Shown piece by piece: positions 47,377 through 60,332 of a stretch of DNA of 64,000 nucleotides (positions are counted from its first letter, which is position 1; every line of letters begins with the position of its first letter). The notes under the pieces are model-generated. The model saw nothing but the letters and a program-made list of their open reading frames with translations, was not told the origin of the DNA and made no database searches. This DNA is from Gordius sp. MW1. Lineage: Eukaryota; Nematomorpha; Gordioida; Gordea; Gordiidae. Position numbers and translations under genes: made by a program. The stretch is taken from positions 18,215,245-18,279,244 of the forward strand of contig OZ038528.1 in NCBI GenBank assembly GCA_964036665.1, given 5' to 3'.

Positions 47377-48465
47377 GCACCGTGAAAGTTGTCATGCCTT
47401 TGCTAACGTAAAAGCGTAAAAGTCATTTAATTCGCAACTGGGTGACCACCTTAATTTTTAGGTGAAATTTATTTTATAAATTTTAACAAATTGTTTTTTT
47501 TAATCGCATTGTAACCGAAATTAAATTTGAGGGTTATTATCTTTAAGTTTTACTGCCTATATAGTTTTTACAAGTCCTACTATATTTAGGTGCACTTTAT
47601 AAATTAGTCAATTTTCTGGTCAAAGAAATAGGAATGAGAACGTTAAATTAGCCCGAAAATAAGTATATATGTACATATTTTTGCGTAAAAAACGATAAAT
47701 ATCTCACAATTTAGGTGTGAAATTGCGAATGTTTATTACGATAACCTCGTTACCAAACCCTTCGCAAAGTTATATGTGATTAACTTACCTTTAAAGTAAT
47801 AATAATCTGTGTTAAGGAACCTGCAAAAATATGTTTATAACCTAAACTATCACCTCATTTTTCATTCATTTTTATACTAATGGCTGCTCTCAGTAATTTA
47901 GCAGGTAGGCGTCAGATCACAAATGAATATATGGTAGGAGGGTAAATGAACGATTTAATAAATTTTGCTAGATAAGTCGAGGTAAATATTGCGGAATTAT
48001 ATGGAAAAATTGGATTTTAGTCTATTGACACGATGAACTTTATAAAAATAAATCCAGCTTGTCTCATATTTTAAAGTTAATTAGTTTTATTTAAAGACAA
48101 ATGAAAACAACACCTAGCTGTTGCTCGACTCGACCTGACTTTAAAGCAAAATTAATAACTACATCGCTCACTAATGACTGACGTATTAAATTTCAAATGA
48201 AACGCTTAATTTAAAACTGGCGTTATCAAATAGCTTACAATAACAATAGTATTGCTTAAATGAATCATTAAAACAATTTTAAAACTTTTAAAGCAGTATG
48301 TTAGTTAATTTAACTGTAAACCATGTATAGTTTTTGTTGTACTTATTTGATATATTGTTAAAATTTTTATTTTATATTAAAAAATTTGTGTTAAAATGAA
48401 ACTATAAATGCAATTTTTCAAATTTTAGTTATTGGATTGTTACAGAGTATCGTAATATTTAAAAT
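47377..48465. other. AT-rich intergenic DNA
   Basis: Nothing recognised. Confidence 0.5.
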
Positions 48466-48588
48466 CATGAACGTAGCCAGGAGGGCTTCCCATGCCCTAA
48501 ATGACAAAAAAAAATTTCAATACAAAAACCGTTAAAAATTAAAAATAATATATGTTTTAACCCCCCCCCCCTTCCCCCCTAATCCACA
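48466..48588 (+). mobile_element. truncated family B MITE
   Basis: Left TIR CATGAACGTAGCCAGG and the B core (CCTAAATGACAAAAAAA, TTAAAAATTAAAAATAAT, then long C tracts and CTAATCCA). The right TIR is absent, replaced by AT-rich DNA after CTAATCCACA. Confidence 0.85.
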
Positions 48589-51500
48589 TATTTATAAAAT
48601 TTTGTTAAAAGAGTTTGGTTGTTAGAATTAACTACAATTTGTTATTTGGAAAAACACCGTAAAAATTTTTAGATTGACTAAAATATAAATTACAATGATG
48701 CAAATTAATATTGTATAGAATTGACTTGTTTATACATTTAGACGAATATTCCTAAAATATATTTAAATAAGAACCTTTAAATAAATAATAAATACAAGGC
48801 CCATATTTACTTAAATACAATTTGGTTCATAAAAAGAAGCTTAGCATAGGCTTTATTTATTTTCACGGTTTATTATAAAATAAGGGATTATATTTAAATG
48901 TTTCTATCCGATTAAGGCAGGTAGAATTTGTGGCCGAGCGAACTCCTGCAATTACTATACAAAATTTTTTATTTTTTTGTTGGAAATTGTATTATAAATT
49001 CGCCACTCCATTTCCCTTCATTATATTTAATGTGCAAAATTTAAATAATGGAAGTTTCTTAGTTTATTTTAAAAATAACAATGTGATTGAACGAGCGTGT
49101 TAAACTATAATTTAATCGACTTTCTCACAGACTATTACACAATTTAAGATTGCGTACAAGCGTAGAAGTTCCACCACTATCAAATCCTCACTATAATATT
49201 GCATTTTCAAAATTGCCATTAAATTTATGTTAATTGGCTTGAGGTTAATTTAGGGATAAACGAATTTGATTATAATCATTAAAGAAACAAATTTCATGTA
49301 GTAGTAATCTCGTTAATCTGCTCATTTAACCCTACAGGACCTAATCCCTAGCAAGTGGATTGCCTCGCGTTAAATTTAATTTTTCTAGCCCCACCTCGTG
49401 TCATGTAATTTGATTATAAAATGTTTCAACTTAAGCAATTCCACCGCCATTCTTATAATTGCTGTCGGGTTCATTATCGGTTGATCGATAAAAATATTTT
49501 TTGTAAAATTTTCAACTATTTTATTTCAAAAATATGTACATGCATATATTTAATCCTCTATCATTTGGATCTAGATTAAATCTTGCAAATTACTCAAATA
49601 CAGATTTGTTTGATGCAGCAAAGGATGTCAAAATAATAAGTTTTTTATCGAAGGGCAAATTTGCCTTAGATACACAACTTTTGTTTTATTAAACAAGGTT
49701 GTTTTCAAACTTAATTATATATATACGAGAAAAATGTATAATGCCAAGTCAATTTGCTGAGCGAGTAGACATCAATTTTTAACGTCTAACATCCAGATGC
49801 TAACTTTTTCATACTAAACATCTAATTAAAAGTTATAGTTTTTGAGACTTTTTGTCTAAAATCTCGACATTAAATTTAACACATGCGTAAATTAGCGTCA
49901 ATAGTTATGAATTAATTTTATCTAAATATTGTCATTTAATTAAGTTCTCGCATTTCTCGACTACACAATTATAAAAATTCACTGATTACCATAAAACCAC
50001 CATTAATTTTAAGACTTTTAATATTACAGCCATGATGATTAAACCAAAGGGTGGCGATTCACATTCTCATTTTAAAGTGCTTTTTATTTGCATTTTTTCT
50101 TAATTAAAAATCTACCAGATGTGAACATTTAATTGACAGATTAAATAGAGGGATGATTTATTAAATATCAATTTTTTGAAAGACTGATAATTAATAAATC
50201 CTATATGACAAATTTACCGAAAAATAAGTTTACCGTTATAAAATGTATCTTTATTTAAATGATTTTGGAAAATTACATTAAAAGCATCCATCCATTAACG
50301 TGGACCTACTAAAAATGGCAATTTACAAATTAAAACCCGGTTGATAAATTTAAGAGATGCATTTGATCTCGTAATTTTTTTTAACTGGAAGTCGCGAAAA
50401 GCTCTAAAAAGCATAATACATATAACACCAATAGAAACACTTAAATTGATAAAATGATTTATATAATGTTTTTATATCTCAAATTTGTCATTAATTAGGG
50501 CAACGGTTCTATTTGCGGTTCAATCTAATGAGAACCCTTCACCCCCCCCCCCCTACTTCCTTGTAGTTCCTTTGAGAATTTGAGTGGACGGGGACAAGCA
50601 AATTTAATTATATAATTGGCAAGCCACTTCGCAATTAAAATAATCTCTCTGACGAGCTATGGGGCGCGGACAAAGTAGTAAAATTAATATTCACCCCCTC
50701 CCCTCCCCTCTTGCCCTTTTAAATCAATATTTTTTGCGGATTTCAATATCTTTTCATTAATTACCATGTATATACGCGGGCATTATTTGCTGTATCGTAT
50801 GGGAAAGACGACCCAGTTTACAAATTCTCGTCATATTAAAAGTTGAGTGAGTGGAAGCTTGACTTAAAATGCTCGAAATGCTAATTCAATTAGATATTTA
50901 TTTTTTAAAATTATCACGGCTAGTACTGTTATAATTTGATTGCACTGAACGTTTAGAGAGCAGAGAGAACGCTGACTTGCAATCGAATAACTACTTTTAA
51001 CGATGCCATAAAATATATTGAATAATGACCATTTGACCCTTGTAAATTTTTTAGTAATATAGAGACTATTTTCAACTTTAAGACAGGTTGCCTATACCAA
51101 GAATTCAATTCGAAATATGTAAAGCGCTTAAAATTTTTGAATTGTTTCTAAATTTTATAATTGTTATAATGTCTTATAATGAAACAGCCAAGTTTTTGCT
51201 TATTAGATTCGATCGGATTCGTTTTATTAATATACTTAATGTCGCACTGAAGGTTAATTTTTGAAAGGGACTATATTAATCAAGTCAGTTTATAATTGTT
51301 CAATATACCTTGATGTAAAGTCATAGAAAAGGGTGATTTATAAATTGAGCAAAGTAAAACTTCAGGCAAAATGTACATTAAGCTGCATTAAAATAAACCC
51401 ATTAGGTAAACCCATTACATTATAGACACACAACACACATACAAACACTCAGATATTATTTTAACAAATGACACAGGCATATTCCTAAGGACTAATACAT

Positions 51501-53952
51501 GGCACTTGACAGAACACGAGAAAATTTGGTACTTTAATCGACAGACTGCGGACGCGAAGTTACTCAAAAATATTTATAAATAAATTATATGTTTAAACCA
51601 TTTAAAATGACTTGGAATTTGAATTTGAGAGTAATTACTCAAAAAATATTAAACTGAACTGAACTTACTTTATAGAAAAAAACGTTACTGCCTTCAAAGG
51701 CATCCAATATTTAATAATGCCACATATTTCGAAGTGACAAGCGGCTTAAGCAGCTACCTTATTTATATTTGCAATCCATTTAGCCAATTAATGCCCTTTG
51801 ATTATTTTTTAACTTTGATGGAATATTATTTAATAGGCAAAATTAGAAAAATTAATGGGGGCGAAAATAATGCGAAGCCTGATATTTGGTTGAGAGCTTA
51901 TTAGCAAATTTTATTTATACGCAAACAACGCATAAAGAAACCTCTTGAAGCACCAATATACAATATAAAATTAAAAAGCTTTGAGAGGCTATAAATTTGC
52001 ATTTTTAATGGAATTATGACTGCCCCTTTTATTCCTTTTATTTGAAAAATGCTTTAATCTCGTACCCAATAATACACCTATTTAAGAATAATTTTCTATA
52101 CTGGATAGGATCCTTAAAAGATCATAATAGAAACATTAAATAGAGCGCAACGCTTTTAATTTCTTTATACCTTTCAATATTTTGTGAACCCTTTCAGCTC
52201 ATACTATAATCATTTTAAAAGGTGATTTGCGCAAGGCTTAGGTGACAGCTAATATATAATATCAAATCAATTTAATCTACTATTTAAAAATTAAATGGGG
52301 TATATATTTTCTAAATTTATAATAAAGGTTAATATAGGATTAGGTTAATATTACTAAATTTATGATAATAAATGCCTCTTTATAATGGCACTACTTTCTT
52401 ACCTTAATTTATAAAATCCTTTTAACGTTTAGATTATTAAGTTTTTTTGATCTTAAATTTAAGTTTAATATTTATTTAAATTAGATAAACTACCTGTCAT
52501 TCAAAAACCTTGTTAAGGGATATAATAAACAATAGATTAAAACACACTTTACATTAAGTTTTTTTGAATCAAGTGGCGAAGGGCTCGAAATATAAGATTT
52601 GATGGTCATATTTTTAATGCATAGTCATTGAAATATTTTAATAGTTCTTCAATATTAGATTATTTATTGAAAATTAAAAGTTGATCTACAATATGTCTTT
52701 ATATAAGATCATCATCTGCATGACATTTATATGGTCTATTCTATTTAGATACCAATTATATAAAAATCATCACATGCGTTCTTTTAAATGACATGATATT
52801 ATTATGGAATATAAATCGTAAGCATGGAAAACCGAAACCAACTCAACCCAACTTTCTGAGTTGGTACCTTTTTTGAAAACGCAAACTATTATTTTTTAAA
52901 AATTCATTGGATTGGTCTATTATAAATTTACGAGTTTAAGGCCTTTTAAAATAGATATAGATAAACGTCATTGATAATGCAATAATCGCCGGGTGAATCG
53001 GGATGTGAATTTAAATCGCAGAGTTACATTTAATTGGTGGCATTCTATTACTTAAAAAGATAGATAGTTTGATGAGATATATAAAATTGTATAATTTAAA
53101 AAGGGACATTATTAGTTAAAATATAAAGTTCTAACATCTTTAAAAATATTCATTTTTGGTTGCTTGAATTCTAAAATTATTTAGATGCTTACTTGAAGGA
53201 GTTTGCTTTTAAACGTGAATTTCCCTAATTAAAGGGCATATTAACTCCTTTGTAACAAGTGTCATACTGATGCCTCGGGCCAGACTTAATCCTGTATTTT
53301 CCTGCCCAATGTGCCACTCTTAAATACCCATTTAATGTCAGGTCTTCAAAGAACAATATCCTATTTCTAAGGCACCTTACAAGTAACAGTACAATGGTGA
53401 CATTAGAATTTTTCATCCAAAGACCTAAATTAGGCTTCGATGAAAAAATCAGAAAGGAGGAGTTATTTACCCATTTTTATATACCAGTATTGTTCCACCT
53501 TTAAAGCTGTATGTTATTACTTGATTCATCTGACAATGCCTTTAATAGGAAGAAATATTAAAATAGTTAAAAATTATCTTCATCGCCCTCGAGTATTAAT
53601 AACTATTGTCCTAGTTTGCTTAATTAGACATGTGTTAAAAGGAAATAAATTATATAATTTTTAAGTAAATATATATCATACTCAAAACATCAATTTAAAG
53701 GGAATTATTGAGCCAGTTACGCATTTATCCGTTATAATACAACAACTTAGACAAGTTGCCAAAAGAAATTTATAAATAAGGGTGATCAGTCGGACCCATG
53801 AACAATAATGGAATTTAAGCGCGGGCGATGTAGAAAAAATTTAAGCCACCCAGCGGTCCTTAGCTAATCTATATGCGATAGCAATAAAAAGACTTTTATA
53901 CAGTCATCAAAAACCCGTATAAGTTTCCATAGCGATTATTGTAAAGCCAAGT
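48589..53952. other. long AT-rich spacer
   Basis: More than 5 kb with no gene or element recognised. A C homopolymer of about 13 lies near 50540, a C-rich stretch near 50694-50720 and a CACAACACACATAC repeat near 51430. Short ORFs at 53225-53664 show no domains. Confidence 0.5.
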
Positions 53953-53973
53953 AGGACAGGACGGACGGACGAA
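53953..53973 (+). repeat. GGAC microsatellite
   Basis: A short run of GGAC and ACGG units followed by AACAACC in an otherwise AT-rich region. It may mark a larger unrecognised repeat. Confidence 0.7.
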
Positions 53974-54179
53974 CAACCAAAAACGAGCCCATAAATTGCA
54001 TAGCAATTAGTGGACTTTATAAAACACACGGAAGAAAAACAGCTGTTAAAATGAAATCTATTTTATAGTATAATTTTTTTTGTAAAAATTGATTTTTTAT
54101 TATAAAAATATTTTGCACATTAAATATTGAGTTAAGGTGACACTCCATGCTTCCATATAAGTTTTTCACTATTTTTGAT

Positions 54180-55432
54180 TAGAGCCCTGCACGGGTCGCC
54201 CGAAGCCCGACCGGGCCCGAGCCTAGCCCGACCCGATCGGGCTTCGGGCCGGGCTCGGGCAGAACTTAATAAAACAATCGGGCCTGGGGGTCGGGCCCTC
54301 GGGTCGGGCCTGGGGCTTGGGTCGGGCTGATGAGTGGCCCGACCGTGGCCCGACCCGAGGCCCGAGTCCGGCCCGATTAGACTAAAGCAAACAATCTTCA
54401 ATAAAATATGAATTAAACAAACTCAACTCGATATAAATAACTATTTTGCACCATACATAATATAGCTTCCAAGCTTCAGTTTTTCCCCAGTCTATAATAT
54501 TTTGACCTAAATTGCATATTTTATTCTAGTATTTAAATATATTCATAGTAGCTTAGCTATTACTTTAGAAATAAAATAAGGAAATATTTTAAGTTGTTTT
54601 TTATTTGGAACTGTTAGATAAAATATATTTTATAAAGTTAGATTTCTAATTTTAAAATAATAGCTGAGTAAATTGTAGCTAGTTAAAATAATTTCATTTC
54701 AAACCTATCCTAGTTACGAGTTATAACCTTAGACTAATAGTCTGCTCATCTCTTATATATTCACGCATCAAAAGTGTTGCAAAAACGACGGCCATTTTGA
54801 AAAGTGACGTAGAATTTGTTTAGCTATGGATAGTATTGGTCAATAATCATTGATCTTACAATATTAAACAACCCATTTTAATCATTATAGCGATTTAAAA
54901 ATTCATCAAACCATATAAATTGGCAAAATTCATATTAAAAATTAAGTTTAAGTGTAGATGGCGCTATAAAAGTTAATATTATTTATAAATAATTATTGAT
55001 TTTTATAACAATATTTTAATTTTCAAAAGCTCATGTTGATAAAACTCAAAATGATTTACATATTTATATCAAAAAAACAAATTTAAGGCATAACCGAAAC
55101 CATTATAAGCATAAACCTAACCATTCAATTCACTTTTCAAAATGGATGCCAAAATTTGGTACACTTTTTAAAAAGGATGAGCAGTCTATTTAGTCTATGG
55201 TTATAACAATTTAATGCATTATGTATTTATATGGTAAAATAATTTTCAAAATTTTAAAATAAATTTTTGAAAATTTCCTATTTCAAAAATCGGGTCGGGC
55301 TCGGACTCGGGTCGGGCCAAAAATAAAAAAGTCGTTCGGGCTCGAGCCGGGCTCGGGAAAAATAAAAACCGAGGCGTCGGGCTCGGGCCGGGCAGGGCTC
55401 GGGCAGAAAAAAATCCATTTTGCAGGGCTCTA
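54180..55432. mobile_element. family E hAT-like element interrupted by an H element
   Basis: Perfect 12-bp TIRs TAGAGCCCTGCA (54180-54191) and TGCAGGGCTCTA (55421-55432), extendable to 14 bp with AT outside. Inside are inverted GC-rich arrays: CCCGA/GGGCC words at 54195-54375 and GGGCTCGGG words at 55290-55405. Architecture parallels family D but with different sequence. Flanking octamers do not match convincingly, so the target duplication has decayed or arms recombined. Removing the inserted H element and one duplication leaves about 770 bp. ORFs at 54132-54401 and 55246-55443 (-) translate the array and are not genes. Confidence 0.85.
54728..55199. mobile_element. family H MITE, copy 1, nested inside family E
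   Basis: Begins CTTAGACTAATAGTCTGCTC and ends GAGCAGTCTATTTAGTCTATG less its first base. Flanked by perfect GTTATAAC (54720-54727 and 55200-55207), so insertion into the E element is directly visible. It contains GGCCATTTTGAAAAGTG near the left end and the inverted CACTTTTCAAAATGG near the right, giving long imperfect inverted repeats of about 75 bp. At 472 bp it is longer than copy 2. Confidence 0.93.
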
Positions 55433-55440
55433 ATTACGAC

Positions 55441-56040
55441 CACCGCTAAACAAACATATATAAAAATTTATTCTGATATTTTAATTTAGGATACAATCTA
55501 ACCAACACTGTTGAACAAGATGCAACTTTAATTTTATTGATGACCACTAGATGGCTTGAAATTCGCTAATTTTTTATTTTAAAAGGCCATTCTTATATAA
55601 AATAATAATCTCTGCTTCATGGTAGAGGATAATGATGCTTATAAAATATCTCAACCATATTTTTGGCTAATCATAACCTCCTCAACCTTAGAAACATATT
55701 CATGCAATCAAAAAAAACATAGTGTTTATCAATTAAATCTTCTTTCTAACAGCTTGCAACTAAATAAGACGCACCAATATGAGACTTATAAAAGTTTTGA
55801 TAATAGAAATCCTGCTTGTTAAAATCAAACAAGATTTTGTTCTATTTTTATAATATGGGCTGATTTAGAATGAATTTTATAATTTTGGTGCCCGGTCAAA
55901 TTATCGTGTGAGGTATTTTAAATTTCGTCACAAAAAGATTGTAAAGAAATGTTACCATCGACGATTTTGCTTATTTTTTAGAATATTTTGATGAAACCCT
56001 AGAATAAGCACGCAGAAAATTTTAATGAAACCAGCGTTGG
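55441..56040. other. AT-rich intergenic DNA
   Basis: No element or confident gene. A 67-codon ORF at 55619-55822 (+) has no recognisable motif. Confidence 0.5.
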
Positions 56041-56048
56041 TGTAAATT

Positions 56049-56326
56049 CATAGATTAATAGACTGCTCATCTCTTATATATTCGCGCATCAAAAGTGTTG
56101 CCAAAAACGACCTCCATTTTGATAAGTGAAGAAGAGTTAGTATAGCGATGGATTGTATTGGACAATAATCATTGATCTTATAACATGAAACAACCCATTT
56201 TAATCATTATAGCGATTTTAAAAATTCATCAAACCATATAAATTGGCCAAAATTCATGTTTCACTTTTCAAAATGGCTGCCAAAATGTGGAACACTTCAA
56301 GGGAATGAGCAGTCTATTAGTCTATG
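56049..56326. mobile_element. family H MITE, copy 2, perfect target duplication
   Basis: Ends CATAGATTAATAGACTGCTC and GAGCAGTCTATTAGTCTATG less one base, flanked by TGTAAATT (56041-56048 and 56327-56334). The 278-bp interior is clearly homologous to copy 1 (for example AACCCATTTTAATCATTATA in both) but lacks about 190 bp present there. Confidence 0.95.
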
Positions 56327-56334
56327 TGTAAATT

Positions 56335-57405
56335 ACATCTACAGGGCTGGTATTAAATCATTTATGTTATATCGAGAAACAAAGTAATAGTTTCTTCAAT
56401 CAAACTGTATTTAAAAAAATATACTTTGAATTTAAGGAAAAGGGGTAGCTGTTGCTCTTTGTTTTTTAAAGCCCAATGCGTGACCTTTATATTTTCATCA
56501 ATTTATAATTGTTAGTAAATCAATTTGAGAATATGTGGGAACTAAAGACACTGGAGAAACGCACCAAGTTTGTATGCAATCCATTTGTATAAAATTTTAA
56601 AATTTTTTAATGTTTACGCTTTTTGATTTTTATTAATAAACTTTATACCCCATTATGGCTATGACCAACGATAATAATTTTATTATAAGCCTTAATCTTA
56701 GAAACATGACGTTTAATTCAAACTTTATTAAATTATTATTAAACCAAACAACAACACAGCACAACACTTTTATTAATTTCTTTTATAAAAATTAATTGGT
56801 TTATTATGTAGTACAAGTTCTTAAAAAATTTAAAACAAAATTGCTTTAAAAACAAGTGTATACATCCTGGCAAATATTTAAAACTACCTTTTCACAAAAA
56901 GGCTCTTATAAAATTCAATACTAGTAACTGGCCAAAAAAACTACTTATTAATTTATGTATTAAGCTGGGCGTTTGACTTGCTTACTAAAGCTTTAGTGTA
57001 TTATATGTAAAATTCATTCTAATTTGTAAATGTTTAATTTGACACTTTTATTACATTTTTAGAACTTTTAAACCGCAATCACTTGCCATTCCTGTCTGGT
57101 CTAGCTCGATTCACTCAAAGGTTTTTAAATTTTGAATTGTATAACATAGAACTTTTTAAAATTATGGACTGTATTTTATACGAAAAAAACAATTAAAATT
57201 GTATTTTTTTATCAAAATGTGTCCGTTCCCTTCGACTGGAACTGTAGGATATTAATAACGATCTTTCCCTGTATTGCACTGCAGGACAATCCTGCATATA
57301 ATTCAACGACAAAAATTTGTTAGGCCTTAATGTAATGTAATGTAAAGATACTCTTTTATGCTCACCCGTTATTGCTTTTTCTATTTGCCCATTTACCATT
57401 GTTGG
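56335..57405. other. AT-rich intergenic DNA
   Basis: Nothing recognised except a short TAATG repeat near 57330. The 90-codon minus ORF at 57193-57465 runs into MITE sequence and is not supported. Confidence 0.5.
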
Positions 57406-57582
57406 CATTAAGGGCGTAGCCAGGATTTGAATTAGAGGGGGGTAATAATAATTTAGCGAGGGCAAAAAGGAAATTTTTAGAAAAATTAACTATATAATTT
57501 TAAGTAATATTGTCGAATAAAGGGGGTGGGGCAGACATCCCTCCCTGACGCTCCTCCCTACCTGCTCATGGCTAAACGCTTG
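57406..57582 (+). mobile_element. degraded family A MITE
   Basis: Left end CATTAAGGGCGTAGCCAGG carries a short insertion, the core AATTAGAGGGGGGTAATAAT is recognisable, and the right end has decayed to CATGGCTAAACGCTTG. No target duplication can be read. Confidence 0.82.
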
Positions 57583-57771
57583 CCCTCTAAACATATTAAG
57601 GATCTATTAACACCAATGTCCAGTTCCTAGTTTAAACCACCCATTCTAGTGTAAAAAGGCTATTATTAAAAGGCATACAAGTTAATACTTGATAGGTAAA
57701 TTCCTAACCTGAAGAAGATATAGTAGTAGGTCTAACAGAAACTAAGGAACAAAATAGTATTTAGCTACTAC

Positions 57772-57924
57772 CATGGGAGCATTGGAATTAGAGGGAGATG
57801 AAAATGTTAGGGAGAGGCAAAATGAATATTTTTTAAAAAATTTTGCGATAATTTTAATAAATTTCAACAGAGAATTTAGAGGGGGCAGCCGCCCTTCCCT
57901 GCCCCCACCCCGGCTACGCCCATG
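57772..57924 (+). mobile_element. family A MITE with damaged left TIR and perfect target duplication
   Basis: Flanked by GCTACTAC on both sides (57764-57771 and 57925-57932). The left TIR reads CATGGGAGCATTGG, having lost CGTAGCC from its middle, while the right end CGGCTACGCCCATG is nearly intact. The deletion therefore happened after insertion. Confidence 0.94.
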
Positions 57925-60177
57925 GCTACTACTAAAAAAATATCTCACAGTATTGAACGCATTGTAATTCAACGGTCACACAGCTATTTGCGTATAATAA
58001 ATAGACGCAACTGAAACTATCCACTTAGCTTTTATGTTATAACATGGCTGTAGTAACTCAGATACCCTTTATGCCAAATTATGACTTTCCTAACTTATCC
58101 TCTTGGACTGATTATAATTCTACCATTTTCGAAAATTCTTAATTAATGAAAGGAATGATTAATAAAATATGAATTTATTAGAGAGCTTAAAAGATAATAA
58201 CAGTTAATAGGCGAGGGGGAGGGGCGGGGTAAAGGATTGGGAAGGATTGTGAATTTTAACTTAACAACCAACCCTCTATTACAGTTAAAGCTATAGTAAG
58301 CAGCTCCAACCCTCATCCTAATATCCATTAAAGGCACCAGGGTAAGAATTATAATACTTAGTTTTGAAATAATTTTTGAGATAAAATTGATTTTAGGCTC
58401 CTTTAAATCTATCCAAAAAGGGCTAGTTATGAGTTGAAGGGGGAGAGGAAATGGCATGAATAATTCATGAAATTATAAACACAATCTACACACATACTAC
58501 AAATATGCCTACGATATAAAATCATACATATAATAAATATATATATACATTTAATGAATTTTATCTTCCGTTTCATTTTTTTAAGCTTACTTTTTAATCC
58601 GGTTCTGACAAGGATATACCTACCCCACACCATTAGCCATAATTATGGCTTATATATTTAACACGAGTTTTAATACATTCCATATCTTTACCTTTTTTGG
58701 TTATATTAATTGGACACATATATTCATGATAAGCATAAATACTTTACTATATCAAATTTTGCTATTTGATAAATAAACTAATTTGGTTTGGGCAATATAA
58801 AATTTAAATCAATAATTAAGTTAAATGTGTAATTAAAACTTATTCTTAGCGTTAAAGACATAATTTATCTGCAATGTACACAGAATGTACACCATAAACC
58901 ACAGTGTAGTATTTACATTAATCAGAAATATACGATTCTTTAAACAAATAAACCACTGTAAAAGTGTTAATAAGAATTCATCTTTTTGTTATTTATTTAT
59001 ATATTATTCAAATCAAGGCATGTACCTGATTGACAATCTCATGTTTTACATTTTAATATCTTTTAACAAATCTTTCTAATAGCACTTTACGATCAATTTG
59101 TAAAAAGCATAAAAAATGGAGTTTAAAGCTTCATTTGTTATAAATTAAATATTATCATATCAACAAAAACTGAAATACTAGTATGTTATATACCCTTTTA
59201 TTTAAGGCACACAGGGCCTGCTGAACTATAAATCAGTAATTTGCCTACGCCTTAAAGAAATTGGCATGGTTATATGGAATTTAATGACCTATGAATACAG
59301 ACTATTGATGAATAGAATATTGCATATGCGTTGTACATTAATTTTGGTATCAAAGTTATTACTTAACATAAAACGAAGACGCAAATACATTAATATATGT
59401 TGATTTTAAATACTTTATTACAACTTAACACTAGGTGCCCTGCCAGGCCAGATCATCGTGCTATGATATAAGTTATAACTTTCTTAGTCCTCTAACGTAA
59501 AGATGTTTTTCAATAAAAATGGTAATGAATCGGAAAGAAATTTAAAAATTAATCTTCTACACAAATGCAACGCACAGTAAAAATATCTCATTAAGATAGA
59601 ATAGAACCATTTATCCTAACTTAACTTTTGCACTTAGATTTAGGTTTAACTTTATATGCGATTTATCCCATACATTTAATTTTAATATACTTCTCCTCTG
59701 TAATGTTAACGAGTAAGAATCGCTAGAGCAATAAACAACTTAAGATAATATGTTTTGGCTGATAAATTGAAAATTTTGTCAAAGTTGTAAGTGCAGTAAC
59801 AAAACAAGCATAAATTATATAAATTATATAAATTTATTAGACGTATTGTCACGTCCAATAAAATTTTGAAAGCCGATTCATTTTTACAAATATTTTTAAA
59901 TGATAAATTTGTGGCTAGTAAGTGTGTAGTAATATAGGATAGGTGTTGCGAAATTTATTGTCATAATATACATGTATTTGGCATCAGGATGATTAAAAAT
60001 TTGGTTTACATAATCCATTGCTTTGGGTAATCTTCAATTTTGATCCGCCTAAATACCAAATCTAAATCAGGTTAATATATTTGACGCGGGCAAAAATTGT
60101 ACAAAAAAGAGAACCAGAAACAATGTATAAATAGGAGTTGCCTTTATATATTAGATTCATTTTAAAATTATATCATC
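57925..60177. other. AT-rich intergenic DNA
   Basis: No gene recognised. A purine-rich GAGGGGGAGGGGCGGGG block lies near 58213 and duplicated AAATTATATAAATTATATAA near 59815. ORFs at 58143-58633 (-) are AT-driven with no known domain. Confidence 0.5.
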
Positions 60178-60332
60178 CATGGGCGTAGCCAAGGGGGGGG
60201 GCAGGGAGAAGCGGCTGCCCCCCTCTAAATCCAAAAAGCTGATAAAATTTATTTAAATTATGGCTAAAATATCAAAAAATTATTATTTTGCCCCTCCCCA
60301 AATCATTTTTGCCCCCTTTAATTCCAATGCTG
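60178..60332 (-). mobile_element. family A MITE with deleted right TIR
   Basis: Left CATGGGCGTAGCCAAG preceded by ATATCATC. The right end stops at CCAATGCTG and is followed directly by ATCATC, the last six bases of the left flank octamer. The missing piece is the outer TIR plus the first two bases of the duplication. Confidence 0.9.

Noticed and set aside
54132-54401. Pro/Arg/Gly-rich minus-strand ORF as a protein
   Set aside because: It is a translation of the GC-rich subterminal array of element E.
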